From positions 372,001 through 436,000 of the forward strand of contig NZ_JANSKA010000001.1 of assembly GCF_024741235.1 (NCBI RefSeq): a stretch of DNA of 64,000 nucleotides, given 5' to 3'. The translations under genes and the position numbers were made by a program. Position 1 is the stretch's first letter; every line of letters starts with the position of its first letter. This DNA comes from Tractidigestivibacter montrealensis (lineage in GTDB: Bacteria > Actinomycetota > Coriobacteriia > Coriobacteriales > Atopobiaceae). Under the pieces are notes generated by a model. The model had not been told where the DNA came from and searched no databases. It worked only from the letters and a program-made list of their open reading frames with translations. Of the stretch, positions 1 through 9,195 are shown one piece after another.

Positions 1-348
1 CCACTCGTCGAGCGCCCGGTGAAGGGTCATGCCCTTGTCCTGCGTGGCGTAGTCCACGATGGTTGTGGTACCGCCGCAGGCCGCGGCGCGCGTGCCCGTC
101 TCGAAGCTGTCAGCGGTCCAGTCCATGCCCGTCCAGCACTGCATGTGTGTGTGCGCATCAATGAAGCCCGGGTAGACCCAGCAGCCCGTGGCGTCGAAGA
201 CCTCAGCGTCCGCAAGCTGCGCCTCGTCGACGCCACCGGGAACAACGTCCGCGATCTTGTCGCCCTCGATGACCACGTCGCCGAGAAAGACTCCCTTTGG
301 CGTGACCAGCTGGCCGTTCCTCAGGACCTTGCGTGCCTGTGCGACCAT
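1..348 (-). CDS. hyuA: Dihydropyrimidinase/hydantoinase-like amidohydrolase (N-terminal part)
   Basis: Only the first 116 residues are present; the gene runs off the left edge. The metal-dependent cyclic amidohydrolase signature PGFIDAHTHMQ is at residues 60-70, with the two metal-binding histidines at 66 and 68, followed by GGTTTIVDYATQ as in D-hydantoinases and dihydropyrimidinases. The ATG at 348 is preceded by a good AAGGGGA ribosome site. It is the last visible gene of a minus-strand run ygeY-ygeW-carbamate kinase-MocA fusion-hyuA, the same company hyuA keeps in the E. coli yge/yqe locus and in the urate clusters of gut anaerobes. By family it opens a cyclic amide ring, here probably of a purine breakdown intermediate; the exact substrate is inferred. 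The carboxylated lysine and later metal ligands lie outside the window. Confidence 0.9.
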   Translation of the reverse strand, partial: MVAQARKVLRNGQLVTPKGVFLGDVVIEGDKIADVVPGGVDEAQLADAEVFDATGCWVYPGFIDAHTHMQCWTGMDWTADSFETGTRAAACGGTTTIVDYATQDKGMTLHRALDEW

Positions 349-360
349 ACAACCATCCCC

Positions 361-1377
361 TTACAGAGAAGAGCCCAGCTCGCCGGGGGCGTTGTCCTTC
401 TCGCCCGCAGCGGGCCATATGTCCTGCCCGGATTCCATGGCCTCGCGCACAGCCACCAGCTCGCTGGCAACCCGCTCGAGGTCAGACGGGGTGTCAATGT
501 CATCTAGCTCGGCCGGGTAGCGCGCCTCGACAAGCCGCGTAGCGGCGGCCAAATCTGGGTTCCTGCGCAGCAGCTCGCCTCCGCCCACGTCTCCCTCAAG
601 GCCGAGAAGCGCGTCTGCCAGGTAGCCCGGAAAGATCACGGGGCTCCCCGGCTTGTCCTGCCACGCGAGACGCGCTACGCAGGCAGGATGCGCGGCAAAC
701 TCGTCGAGCAGGGCCTCGACACTCGCGCCAGAGAGCAGCGGCTGGTCGCCCTGCACAAAGAGGTAGCCCGCGCGCTTGCCCAGCACCTCGATGCCCGCAC
801 GCAGCGTTTGGCTTTGCAGCGCGCCTGCGGGCTCCACACATGTCACGTGCCTGGCCTCGCACACGGCACGGACGCGATTCCACCTTGTGGAGACCACCAC
901 GTCCAGGCGCGGTGACACCAGTGCGTCAAGCGTGTGCGAGACCACCGCCCGGCCACGCAGCGGCTCCACGAGCTTCTGCCTGCCAAAGCGCGTAGCCTCG
1001 CCATTTGCCATGACCACGCAGCCCAGCCGGGGCACCCCCGCAACGCCGCCAAACGCTGCCGAGAAGCCCGCGTCTGCCGCAGCGGTGACACCCTGGCGCC
1101 AGGCTTCGTAGCGGTGTAGGAAGTCCTCCCCTTCGGACGTGAGGCTCGAGCTTCCGCCCCTCTCGCCACCAATTGAGCGCACAGTAAGCGGGAATCCCAG
1201 GGCACGCTCGGCATCGTGCAGAATGCGCATGGCCTTGGTGTAGCTCATGCCCATGGCCTTGGCGGAGGCAGAGAGGCTACCCATCTCGCGAACGCCAGCG
1301 AGCAGGGCCATGGGACCCGGGCCAAAGAAGCGCCCGCCATCCTCATCAATGAGGAACGAAAAGACCCGTGGTTCCAT
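361..1377 (-). CDS. Fusion of ModE-like winged helix and MocA/MobA-like nucleotidyltransferase
   Basis: The protein has two parts. Residues about 1-105 resemble the DNA-binding half of ModE/LysR regulators: ALLAGVREMGSLSASAKAMGMSY is a helix-turn-helix, followed by a wing. Residues about 118-338 form a MobA/MocA nucleotidyltransferase with VMANGEATRFGRQKL (a variant of the AAGxSxRMGxxK loop), QGDQPLL with the metal-binding aspartate, GSPVIFP and DIDTPSDLERV. MocA-type enzymes add CMP or another nucleotide to molybdopterin; E. coli keeps the relative ygfJ in the equivalent purine locus. A GTG nine bases upstream could also start it, but the ATG at 1377 has the better-placed GAGGTGAGGG site. 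It sits 12 bp upstream of hyuA and 41 bp downstream of the carbamate kinase. The fusion suggests a cofactor-maturation enzyme that also binds DNA or senses molybdenum state; that role is inference. Confidence 0.82.
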   Translation of the reverse strand: MEPRVFSFLIDEDGGRFFGPGPMALLAGVREMGSLSASAKAMGMSYTKAMRILHDAERALGFPLTVRSIGGERGGSSSLTSEGEDFLHRYEAWRQGVTAAADAGFSAAFGGVAGVPRLGCVVMANGEATRFGRQKLVEPLRGRAVVSHTLDALVSPRLDVVVSTRWNRVRAVCEARHVTCVEPAGALQSQTLRAGIEVLGKRAGYLFVQGDQPLLSGASVEALLDEFAAHPACVARLAWQDKPGSPVIFPGYLADALLGLEGDVGGGELLRRNPDLAAATRLVEARYPAELDDIDTPSDLERVASELVAVREAMESGQDIWPAAGEKDNAPGELGSSL

Positions 1378-1418
1378 GGCCCTCACCTCGCGCGCATTGC
1401 CGTTGCGATGTCTACATG

Positions 1419-2360
1419 CTACCCACGGACGATGGTACCAGTCTTGCCGGCAATGCCGTCCGCCGCACGGTCGAGCTCAGTGATGAGCGACATGCGTCCG
1501 GGACCGGACTGGGCGAACTGCAGCGCCGCCTGGACCTTGGGCAGCATCGAGCCGGGGGCAAACTCGCCAGCTTCAATATAGCGCTGGGCAGTCTCGGGCG
1601 TGAGCTCGTCAAGCTCGGTCTGGTCGGGCTTGCCAAAGTGGATGGCGACCTTCTCGACAGCTGTGAGGATGACAAGCGCGTCGGCATCAAGCTGCTCGGC
1701 AAGGCGGGCTGCGGCAAAGTCCTTGTCGATGACGGCAGCGGCGCCCTTCAGGTGGTGGCCCTCGGTGTGGTAGACGGGGATGCCGCCGCCACCGCAGGCA
1801 ATGACCACGTGGTCGGCCTCGACCAGCGAGCGAATGGTGTCAAGCTCGACGATGGCCTGGGGCTTGGGGCTTGCGACCACACGGCGCCAGCCGCGGCCGG
1901 AGTCCTCGACCACCGTGTAGCCGCGCTCGGCCACCATGCGGTCGGCCTCCTCCTTGGTCATGAAGGCACCAATGGGCTTGGTGGGGTTCTCGAATGCAGG
2001 GTCGTTAGGGTCGACCTCGACCTGAGTGAGCACCGTGGTCACGCCGTGGTGGATGTCGCGGTTGGCCAGCTCCTCGCGGATGGCGTTCTGGAGGTCGTAG
2101 CCAATGTAGCCCTGGCTCATGGCAACGCAGACCGAGAGCGGGCAGGGAATGTACTTCTCGGGATCAGAGCGCGTGAGCTGGGTCATGGCCTCCTGGATCA
2201 TGCCCACCTGCGGTCCGTTGCCGTGCGCCACGATGACCTCGTTACCCTCGGCGATGAGGTCGACGATGGCCTTGGACGTGTGCTTCACGGCCGCCATCTG
2301 CTCTGGCAGGTTCTTCCCCAAAGCGTTGCCGCCCAGTGCGACGACGATTCTCTTGCCCAT
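1419..2360 (-). CDS. arcC: Carbamate kinase (YqeA/ArcC type)
   Basis: This 313-residue protein matches the usual length of carbamate kinases. It opens with MGKRIVVALGGNALG, the amino-acid kinase phosphate loop, and carries AHGNGPQVG, KPIGAFMTKEEA and CGGGGIPV further on. The enzyme converts carbamoyl phosphate plus ADP to ATP, CO2 and ammonia in the cytoplasm. Directly upstream lies ygeW, a carbamoyltransferase that would generate carbamoyl phosphate by phosphorolysis, so the pair looks like the ATP-yielding end of purine-ring degradation. The start at 2360 was chosen because MGKRIVV is the family start and GGAGAGG lies just upstream; an in-frame extension has no support. A strong terminator-like hairpin separates it from ygeW, so its expression may be lower than, or partly independent of, the upstream genes. 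Confidence 0.94.
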   Translation of the reverse strand: MGKRIVVALGGNALGKNLPEQMAAVKHTSKAIVDLIAEGNEVIVAHGNGPQVGMIQEAMTQLTRSDPEKYIPCPLSVCVAMSQGYIGYDLQNAIREELANRDIHHGVTTVLTQVEVDPNDPAFENPTKPIGAFMTKEEADRMVAERGYTVVEDSGRGWRRVVASPKPQAIVELDTIRSLVEADHVVIACGGGGIPVYHTEGHHLKGAAAVIDKDFAAARLAEQLDADALVILTAVEKVAIHFGKPDQTELDELTPETAQRYIEAGEFAPGSMLPKVQAALQFAQSGPGRMSLITELDRAADGIAGKTGTIVRG

Positions 2361-2390
2361 GCGTTCCTCTCCGTTCTCCCCTTGTCGTGT

Positions 2391-2448
2391 GAAAAAAGAG
2401 CGCGGGCCGGCCAACCGAGCTCACAGGCTCGGCCCGACCAGCCCGCGC
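2391..2448 (-). terminator. Rho-independent terminator between ygeW and the carbamate kinase gene
   Basis: On the minus strand GCGCGGGC pairs with GCCCGCGC around an inner stem CCGAGcctgtgagCTCGG, followed immediately by CTCTTTTTTC. It lies 42 bp after the ygeW stop and 31 bp before the kinase start, so it probably reduces read-through inside the operon. Confidence 0.75.
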
Positions 2449-2489
2449 GTTCCCCTGTGGGTACTGCGCCAGTCGCCCCGATGCCCGGC

Positions 2490-3692
2490 TTAGGCCTCGA
2501 GCCAGCGGCTGCGGCCGCGCTGCTCGAGCTCCTTGAGCATGGCAACGGGATCCTTGGCCTTCTGCAGGAAGATCATGGCTGCCACGGCGTACGGCTTGTA
2601 GCTGGCCTCCTTGTACAGGCCGTCGCGGTGGGCGTCAAAGACCTCGTTGGCAACCTCGCCGTGCTCGCAGGAGACGCCCTCGATGTCGGCCGGCAGCGGG
2701 TGCATGTAGATGGTGTCCATGCCGTTTGCGGTCTTGGCCATGAGCTCGGGCGTGCAGTGCCAGTCCATGTGGGTGGCGTTTTGGGCGAGAAGCTCCTTCT
2801 CCAGGGTGTCGATGCCCTCGGAGTCGCCGGCGGCGTAAAGCTTGGTGCGCTTCTCCATGGCCGCATAAGGAGCCCAGCTCTTGGGAACCACGATGTCAGC
2901 GCCCTCGAAGGCCTCCTCCATGGAGTGGGCCTGGGTGAACGTGGCGCCAGACTCCTGAGCGAAGACGCCGGCCTGCTTGACCAGCTCGGGCATGAGGTCG
3001 TAGCCCTCGGGGTGAGCCAGGGTGACGTTCATGCCAAAGCGGGTGAGCAGCATGATGAGCGACTGCGGGCAGGAGAGGGGCTTGCCGTAGGACGGGCTAT
3101 AGGCCCAGGTGACGGCGACCTTCTTGCCCTTGAGGTTGTCAAGGCCACCAAACTCGTTGATGAGGTAGAGCAGGTCGGCCGAAGACTGCGTGGGGTGGTC
3201 GGAGTCGGACTGCAGCGAGACGAGCGTGGGACGGTGGTCGAGGATGCCGTCGGCGTAGGACTGCGCCACGGACTCCGAGACCTCCTTCATGTACGCGTCG
3301 CCCTCGCCGATGAACTTGTCGTCACGGATGCCGATGACATCAGCCATGAAGCTGATCATCGTGGCGGTCTCGCGCACGGTCTCGCCGTGGGCGATCTGCG
3401 ACTTGGACTCGTCGAGGTCCTGGAGCTGCAGGCCCAGCATGTTGGTGCCAGAGGCAAACGAGAAGCGCGTACGGGTGGAGTTGTCGCGGAAGTTGGAGAC
3501 CGCAAGGCCGGAGTCGAAGATGCGCGTGGAGATGTTGCGCTCGCGCAGGTTGCGAAGGGCGTCGGCGACCAGGTAAAGAGCGCGGAGCTCGTCGGTGGTC
3601 TTATCCCACGTGTGCAGGAAGTCGTTGTTGTACATCTTGGAGTAGTCGAGCTTCTCGAGCTGGTCGAGGTAGTTCTGGAATATGGCGTCCAT
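2490..3692 (-). CDS. ygeW: YgeW-type knotted carbamoyltransferase
   Basis: The 400-residue protein belongs to the aspartate/ornithine carbamoyltransferase superfamily. The carbamoyl-phosphate loop STRTR is at residues 72-76 and the HPLP motif at 331-334, within the longer HPLPADIEGVSCEHGEV typical of YgeW, so it is not an ordinary OTCase. In the urate clusters of gut anaerobes YgeW is thought to release carbamoyl phosphate from a carbamoylated (oxamate- or ureido-like) intermediate; the substrate cannot be read from the sequence. The start at 3692 gives the family start MDAIFQNYLDQLEKLD and has AAAGGGA upstream; the open frame before it is low-complexity shadow. ygeY lies 106 bp upstream and carbamate kinase downstream, giving a three-gene hydrolase-transferase-kinase order. 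Confidence 0.93.
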   Translation of the reverse strand: MDAIFQNYLDQLEKLDYSKMYNNDFLHTWDKTTDELRALYLVADALRNLRERNISTRIFDSGLAVSNFRDNSTRTRFSFASGTNMLGLQLQDLDESKSQIAHGETVRETATMISFMADVIGIRDDKFIGEGDAYMKEVSESVAQSYADGILDHRPTLVSLQSDSDHPTQSSADLLYLINEFGGLDNLKGKKVAVTWAYSPSYGKPLSCPQSLIMLLTRFGMNVTLAHPEGYDLMPELVKQAGVFAQESGATFTQAHSMEEAFEGADIVVPKSWAPYAAMEKRTKLYAAGDSEGIDTLEKELLAQNATHMDWHCTPELMAKTANGMDTIYMHPLPADIEGVSCEHGEVANEVFDAHRDGLYKEASYKPYAVAAMIFLQKAKDPVAMLKELEQRGRSRWLEA

Positions 3693-3759
3693 TCGTTTCC
3701 CTTTCTTTGATACGTGTGACTGGGTCTTCCCGGTGACCGCTGGGTCTACGTGCAGAGGA

Positions 3760-3788
3760 CCCGGTCGCAGCGGTGCGCCGCGACCGGG
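3760..3788. other. Intercistronic hairpin between ygeY and ygeW
   Basis: CCCGGTCGC and GCGACCGGG form a perfect 9-bp stem around an 11-base loop. No T-run follows on the minus strand, so it is more likely an mRNA-stabilising or processing structure than a terminator. Confidence 0.45.
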
Positions 3789-3798
3789 ACGCAGATAA

Positions 3799-5181
3799 CT
3801 ACTTGATGTCGTTGCCGGTGAGGCTGGCGCGGAACTCGGTGGCGTCGCCGGTTGCCTGGCTGGGGTCATAGAGGTTCACGGCCGCAACGTAGAGCGCGGC
3901 GCAGGTGGAGAGGTCCTGCTTGTAGGTGACCTCGTTGGGCGCGTGCGCCTGGGACTCGGCGCCGGGGCCAAAGCCAACGCAGGGGATGCCATAGCGGCCC
4001 TGGATGGAGACGCAGTTCGTGGAGAAGGTCCACTTGTCGCACAGAGGCCTGCCCTCACGCTTGTCCATGGACTTCTCGCAGCCGATGCGCTTGTCGCCAA
4101 AGAGGGCCTTGTGGGCGTCGACCAGTGCCTTGACGTGCGGCGCGCTCTCCTTGTTGATCCACGTGGGGAAGTATGCCTCGGTCTCGTAGACCTCGCCGGT
4201 CCAGCTGGGACGGTCGTACATGTACATGGAGACCTTCACGTCGTCGCCGTACTTCTTGACGGCGGGGAGGTTGCGGACCTCCTCGAGGCAGGACTCGTAG
4301 GTCTCGCCGGCGGTCATGCGGCGGTCGATGGAGATGGCGCAGGAGTCAGCCACGGCGCAGCGCGAGGGGCTGGTGTAGAAGATCTGAGAGACGGTGCAGG
4401 TCCCGCGGCCCAGGAAGCGAGCGTCCTCGTAGTGCTCGGGGTTGTACTTGGGGTCGAGCATCTTGACGAGGCCGCGAATCTCGGTTGACTCGTCGGCGCC
4501 GTTGTTGTTGAGGGCGCGGACGTCGTTGATGATGTCGGCCATCTTGTAGATGGCGTTGTCACCGCGCTCGGGCGCGGAGCCGTGGCAGGAGACGCCCTTC
4601 ACGTCGACGCGGATCTCCATGCGGCCGCGGTGGCCACGGTAGATGCCGCCGTCGGTAGGCTCGGTGGAGATGACGAACTCGGGCTTGATGCCATCTACGT
4701 TGTAGATGTACTGCCAGCACATGCCGTCGCAGTCCTCTTCCTGGACGCTGCCCACGACCATGATCTTGTAGCCCTCGGGAATGAGGTCCATGTCCTTCAT
4801 CATCTTGGCCGCGTAGGTGGCGGAGGCAACGCCGCCCTCCTGGTCGGAGCCGCCACGGCCGCCGATGAGCTGGTCATCCTCGAAGCCCTTGTACGGGTCG
4901 AAGTCCCAGTTGTCGCGGTTGCCAATGCCAACAGTGTCGATGTGGCCGTCGATGGCGATGATCTTGTCGCCCGTGCCCATGAAGCCCATCACGTTGCCCA
5001 GGCCGTCAACCTTGACCTCGTCAAAGCCGAGCTTCTCCATCTCGGCCTTGATGCAGGCCACAACGTCGCCCTCCTCGCAGGACTCGCTGGGGTGGGAGAT
5101 CATGGCGCGCAGGAACGCAGTCATGTCCGCGTTGTAGGCCTTCGCCGCTTCCTTGATCTTGTCGTAGTCGAGTTCCTTCAT
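3799..5181 (-). CDS. ygeY: YgeY family M20 metallohydrolase
   Basis: This 460-residue protein is a member of the M20 di-zinc hydrolases of the YgeY type (named in E. coli for its link to selenium metabolism). Metal-site motifs are GHIDTVG (His80, Asp82), [10 protein letters not shown] (Asp113), VQEEDCDG (Glu148/149) and a C-terminal [11 protein letters not shown] histidine. The length agrees with the family. It is the first gene of the unit that continues with ygeW, carbamate kinase, the MocA fusion and hyuA, and a perfect copy of the shared operator lies 64-82 bases upstream of its ATG. Such enzymes cleave amide or carbamoyl bonds; in this context a linear ureido or diaminopropionate precursor feeding YgeX is the likely substrate, which is inference from context. 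Confidence 0.93.
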   Translation of the reverse strand: MKELDYDKIKEAAKAYNADMTAFLRAMISHPSESCEEGDVVACIKAEMEKLGFDEVKVDGLGNVMGFMGTGDKIIAIDGHIDTVGIGNRDNWDFDPYKGFEDDQLIGGRGGSDQEGGVASATYAAKMMKDMDLIPEGYKIMVVGSVQEEDCDGMCWQYIYNVDGIKPEFVISTEPTDGGIYRGHRGRMEIRVDVKGVSCHGSAPERGDNAIYKMADIINDVRALNNNGADESTEIRGLVKMLDPKYNPEHYEDARFLGRGTCTVSQIFYTSPSRCAVADSCAISIDRRMTAGETYESCLEEVRNLPAVKKYGDDVKVSMYMYDRPSWTGEVYETEAYFPTWINKESAPHVKALVDAHKALFGDKRIGCEKSMDKREGRPLCDKWTFSTNCVSIQGRYGIPCVGFGPGAESQAHAPNEVTYKQDLSTCAALYVAAVNLYDPSQATGDATEFRASLTGNDIK

Positions 5182-5244
5182 TGGGTCCTCCTCGCATCGG
5201 GCAACGTTCTTGCTGACTTGGTGCCGTAAACAATAAGTCTGCTT

Positions 5245-5263
5245 ACCAAACTTTTTGTTTGGT
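5245..5263. promoter_or_regulatory. Shared purine/molybdenum operator, perfect copy, upstream of ygeY
   Basis: ACCAAAC-TTTTT-GTTTGGT is a perfect palindrome with 7-bp arms. On the minus strand a possible -10 element CTTATTG begins about 8 bases after it, so the palindrome occupies the -35 area, as expected for an activator that replaces the -35 contact or for a blocking repressor. The same core recurs upstream of ygeX, the NCS2 permease, the double-cubane protein, xdhA, the nucleoside ABC operon, ssnA and modA. Confidence 0.75.
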
Positions 5264-5420
5264 TGACCTAATTAAAGCACGTGCGAGAGGGAATTCAAGG
5301 GCCTTTGGCAAACTGTTCACTTTTCTCGCAGACGGTCTTTTTGACGCGGTGGACGGTGAGCGCGGAGGAGCGATTCTTCCCCGTGCAAACGTTGGGGCGG
5401 GGCGGCTCGGGGCGTGGCGC

Positions 5421-5558
5421 TACACATTCGGACCCGATTGCGTATCCCGCGCAGGACGGTACAGGTTCGGGCGACGAATGCGTGTCGGCTCGCCACAGGT
5501 TCGTGACCGATTGCGTATCCCGCGCAGGACGCCACAGGTTCGGGGACCGAATGCGTGG
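5421..5558. repeat. Tandem array of four related hairpins
   Basis: Four short inverted repeats follow each other, each of the form ACA(G/C)(G/A)TTCG - 4 or 5 bases - CGA(A/T)TGCGT. The block CGATTGCGTATCCCGCGCAG recurs twice, about 73 bp apart, so part of the array is a direct repeat. Related paired hairpins lie at 23870-23935 and 31110-31175. No coding potential is convincing in 5264-5642; the stretch consists of this array plus the terminator-like hairpins that follow. Confidence 0.6.
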
Positions 5559-5616
5559 CGGCGAAAGTCGCCGCCGGCCACGAAGAAGGCCCCGGCGACG
5601 AAATGCCGCCGGGGCC
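5557..5616 (-). terminator. REP-like double hairpin after the GH3 pseudogene (copy 1)
   Basis: Two stem-loops stand side by side: GGCGGCGA-aag-TCGCCGCC and GGCCCCGGCG...GCCGCCGGGGCC. On the minus strand the larger stem is followed by CTTCTTCG, so it can end transcripts of the gene whose stop is at 5643. An almost identical unit lies 3-prime of the small membrane protein gene at 10715, where it is interrupted by a MITE. Confidence 0.6.
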
Positions 5617-5642
5617 AAGGTCCCACGTTATTCTCGGCAGTG

Positions 5643-8331
5643 CTACTGCTGCGCGCGCCAGCGCTTCATCTTCATGTGGCGACGCACGAAGTACGTGGCC
5701 AGCAGGACGATGATTGCCGCAAGCACAACCTCAACCGCGGTGATCAGCGGACTCTGCCCAAACATCCCCACCGTAAACGTGCTCGAGGAGTTCGCCTCGG
5801 TATAGAGGATGTTGTGGCAAGCGTTACGCAGCGCCTGGTGCCCGGCGGCCGTGTCCAGCGTGTCGCTGGTAAGCATCTTGTCCTGAAGGAACGCGAGGTA
5901 GAGGTCGTTGCCCGCATGCAGCGCCCGGTTGATGTTCGAGGTGTCAGCGGCAAGCACGCAGTCCGTCACGACAGACCCGCGGAAGCCCCACTCGTTCCTC
6001 AGCACCTGGGTGAGCAGCGCGTGGCTCTCGGCAGTGGGCGTGGCACCCAGGCGGTTGTAGGAGCTCATCATCGCCACGGTGCGTCTCCTGGTCGTTAAGG
6101 GCAAAGTGCTTGACGTAGCAGTACACGCCCTGCGACTGGATGCCGCGGACCTCGGCAGCAACGATCTCGCCGGTGAGCAGACCGTCCTCGCTCACGTACT
6201 CGTAGTTGCGGCCGCCAAAGGGCGAGCGGTGCGTGTCGGCACCGGGAGCGTACAGGCCGCCGACCTTGAGCGCCGTTGCCTCCTGGGCAAACAGCTCGCC
6301 CACACGCTGCGCGAGCTCCTTGTTCCAGGTGTAGCCAAGCACGCTCTGGCCCGTGAGCTGCGTGCCGTTGTAGCTCGCCATGATGTTGTTCACCCCGTTG
6401 GGACCGTCGCACTCGACAATCGCGGGCTTGCCCACGCTCTTGGCCGAGAAGGTCATCCAGCCGCCGTTGGAGACGAGCATCTTCTGCTCGTTAAGCGTCA
6501 TCTGGTCGAGGAGCTTGTCCCACTGGGGGTCGTCATAGCTCAGACCGGTCATGTCGGCCAGGGTAAGGCCGTTCTTCGCGCCATAGGTCACGTCGTCGAC
6601 ATTGGGGTTCTCGACTGGCGCGGGGTTGTCCAGCGCGTCCTTGATTTCGGCAGGGGCCTCCTTCTCGGCAGGGGCCATCGTGGGGAAGGTGCCGGCCCAA
6701 TCCGCACGCGAGAGGTACGTGACGCCGCCGCCAAAGCTCACGTCGTCAAACTGGTTGGTCGCAGCCACACCGTCAGTGGAGCGAGCGCCGTCATTGGCGT
6801 CGTTGTAGATGTAGTCACGGTCGATGGTCACCGTGCGGGTGTCCACCACGTCGTGAGAGTTGCGACGCAAGCTCACCTGGTAGTCGCCAGCCTCCAGAAC
6901 GTAGGCACCACCCGGGGCCTTGACCCCGGTGTAGTCGTAGCTCGCCATGTCCTCGTGCGTCCAGCTGATCTTGAGCGTCTGGGTCTCCCCAGGCTCAAGC
7001 AGCTTAGTCTTGTCAAAGCCGGCGAGAACAACCGCGCTCTTCTCGATGCCACCCGGCGTGTAGGGAGCGCTGTAGTAGGCCTCGACCACGTCCTTGCCCG
7101 CAACGTCGCCAGTGTTGGTCACGTCGACGGTCATCGTGATGGTGGTGCCGTCGTCCGAGAAGTCCGCGATCTTCTCGTCGAAGGTGGTATACGAGAGGCC
7201 GTAGCCAAACGGGTACTGAACCGTTGCGTCATAGTCGATGTAGCCGTCTGCCGCCGCGGTCTCGTAGTAGCGGTAGCCCACATAGATGCCTTCGGCATAG
7301 TCAACAAAGTGGACGTTCTCGGTGCCGGAAGTCGCATCACCAGAGCCCGCGAACAGGGACTGGTTGGTGTGCTGCACGTTGGTGTAGTCGTGCGCGCCAA
7401 AGTTGTAGTAGCTAGGTGCGCTCTCCGCCTCGTACGGGAAGGTGTCCACGGTGCGACCGCTTGGGTTCACGGCACCGGTGAGCACCTTGCCAATGGCGTC
7501 GCAGCCCGTCGCGCCAGGCGTGCCCACCCACAGGGCGGCGTCCACCTGGGGGGCGTCAACAAAGCCAAGCTCCATGGCATTGGGGCTGTTGAGCACCACG
7601 ATCACGCGATCGAAGTTGCCCTCGACCATGGCGAGAAGGTCCTCCTCGTTGGGCGAAAGCTCAAGGTAGCTGCGGCCGGCCTCGGAGCCCTCATAGGCGG
7701 CCATGTCCGTGGGAAGGTCAAAACCTTCGCCGCCCTTGCGGGTGAGCACCACGATCGCCGTGTCCGAGTACGTCTTTGCGTCGTCGATGACGTCCTGGGT
7801 GTAGCTGGACTGCGGCAGCTCGTAGAGGTTCCAGTCCGTGCCCACAATGCCCATGTCCTTGGCAGCAGTTGCGTTCTCCTCGTAGAACTGCTCAAGGTTG
7901 GGGTTCGCGGAGAGGCCCGCGTCCTCAAGTCCCTGGTAGAAGGTCACGTTCTTGCTGGTGTCGCCAGCTCCGGAGCCCGTCCCGCCATAGCTGAAATTGT
8001 TTCCAGCCGTCGAGCCAAACACGTTCACCTTGGTCACGCCCGAAAGCGGCAGGGCGTCGTTCTCGTTCTTGAGCAGCGTGACGCCTTCCGCCTCCACCTC
8101 CTCGGTGATGTCGCTCGTGGCCTGACTTGCCTGCCGCACCTCGGTGGATGCCATGTCCGGCTTGGTAGTGAACGTGGTCACGAGGTCAAAGTACGGAGAC
8201 ACCACGATGCCCACCACAAGCGTCACCGCAACCACGAGCACCGACAGGATGCACATGATCACAAACAGCGCCTTCTTTGGACGCTTTACCGACTTGGTCG
8301 GCTTGGCCTGCTTGTCCTTCTCGTCTGCCAT
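5643..8331 (-). pseudogene. Broken, circularly permuted GH3 beta-glucosidase, membrane-anchored
   Basis: The gene reads from ATG 8331 (AAGGGGAG upstream) in one frame to about 6076, then continues in another frame to the stop at 5643. The N-terminal half has a lysine-rich cytoplasmic start and one membrane helix (near residues 30-55), followed by the GH3 C-terminal domain and a fibronectin-III-like domain; the GH3 N-terminal catalytic barrel comes after these, so the domain order is permuted compared with classical GH3 enzymes. The barrel reads through KHFALNDQETHR and then jumps frame to VAMMSSYNRLGA. About 30-35 residues that normally lie between these motifs are missing, so a non-triplet deletion near 6076-6085 disrupted it. 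The second frame retains GSVVTDCVLAAD (candidate nucleophile Asp) and a C-terminal membrane helix. An assembly error at this point is the alternative. Confidence 0.85.
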
Positions 8332-8478
8332 CTCTCCCCTTTCCCCTGGGATCTTGCCTTCCCGCCGCATAATCGCGGTGGGGGTTCCGTCAGATGGCCC
8401 CATGGTGGTCAAGACGCCCGCAGGTTGGGGGCTGCTGTCATAATCGGGTGAGAGCCACGACTTAGTTGGGAGGCAACC

Positions 8479-9195
8479 GTGGCGTACCGAATTCTTATCG
8501 TGGAAGACTCCCCCGCAGAGGCGGACGTCTTGCGAGGGCATCTAGACCGCTATGCAGCAGAGAGGGGTCTCTCGTTTGCCGTGACCGTGCTCTCCTCGGC
8601 GGTGGAGTTCGTGAACGCAAGCCACCCGGCGGACCTGATCTTCATGGACATCGACCTGCCTGGCATCAACGGCATGGAGGCGGCACAGATCCTTCGCGGC
8701 TACGACGAGCAGACGCCGCTGGTGTTTGTGACCAACCTGGCACAGTACGCCATAAAGGGGTACCAGGTGGACGCCCTCGACTTCATGGTGAAGCCCGTCC
8801 AGTACGATGACTTCTCCCTTCGCATGGACCGTGCCATGCGCATGGTTAGGCGTACCTCTAAGGGCACCGTGTCCATCCCCACACCCGACGGCATTCGCGT
8901 GGTGCGGCTTGAGGACGTTCTCTACATCGACATCGTCAAGCACGACCTGCACTACCACCTTGCCGGGGAGCCCAACCCCCTGCGGGTGCGCGGCACCATC
9001 ACCAAGGTTGCGGAGGAGCTTGCCGAGAAGGGCTTCCTCAAGATTGCCGCCAGCTGCGTCATCAACATGGCCCAGGTGGCGCGGATACGGGCGACCTCGG
9101 TGGTCATGTCGGACGGCACGGAGCTGTTCTTTAGCAGGTCGCAGCGAAAGGCGGCGCTCGAGCGCCTCACGGCATACGTGGGAAGGAGCGCGTAA
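8479..9195 (+). CDS. LytTR-family response regulator (AgrA/LytR-like)
   Basis: Residues about 1-125 form a receiver domain with the acidic pair in VEDSP, the phosphorylatable aspartate in IFMDIDLPG, and the conserved lysine in FMVKP. Residues about 140-235 form a LytTR DNA-binding domain (VRLEDVLYID, GTITKVAEELAEKGFLKIAASCVINM). The gene starts at GTG 8479 with GGGAGG five bases upstream. The downstream GHKL kinase overlaps it by one base, so the two are translationally coupled. It is divergent from the GH3 pseudogene, with 147 bp between the starts. LytTR regulators typically control peptide-sensing, bacteriocin or cell-surface genes; no AgrB/AgrD-like peptide pair is visible here, so the signal is unknown. 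Confidence 0.92.
   Translation: MAYRILIVEDSPAEADVLRGHLDRYAAERGLSFAVTVLSSAVEFVNASHPADLIFMDIDLPGINGMEAAQILRGYDEQTPLVFVTNLAQYAIKGYQVDALDFMVKPVQYDDFSLRMDRAMRMVRRTSKGTVSIPTPDGIRVVRLEDVLYIDIVKHDLHYHLAGEPNPLRVRGTITKVAEELAEKGFLKIAASCVINMAQVARIRATSVVMSDGTELFFSRSQRKAALERLTAYVGRSA

Noticed and set aside
1368-3710. A 780-codon open frame on the plus strand
   Set aside because: Antisense to the carbamate kinase and ygeW genes, with no domain or ribosome site.
8332-8541. Upstream in-frame extension of the GH3 reading frame
   Set aside because: The extension covers the promoter of the divergent response regulator gene and reads as non-family sequence; the ATG at 8331 has a strong ribosome site and begins the lysine-rich signal-anchor region.
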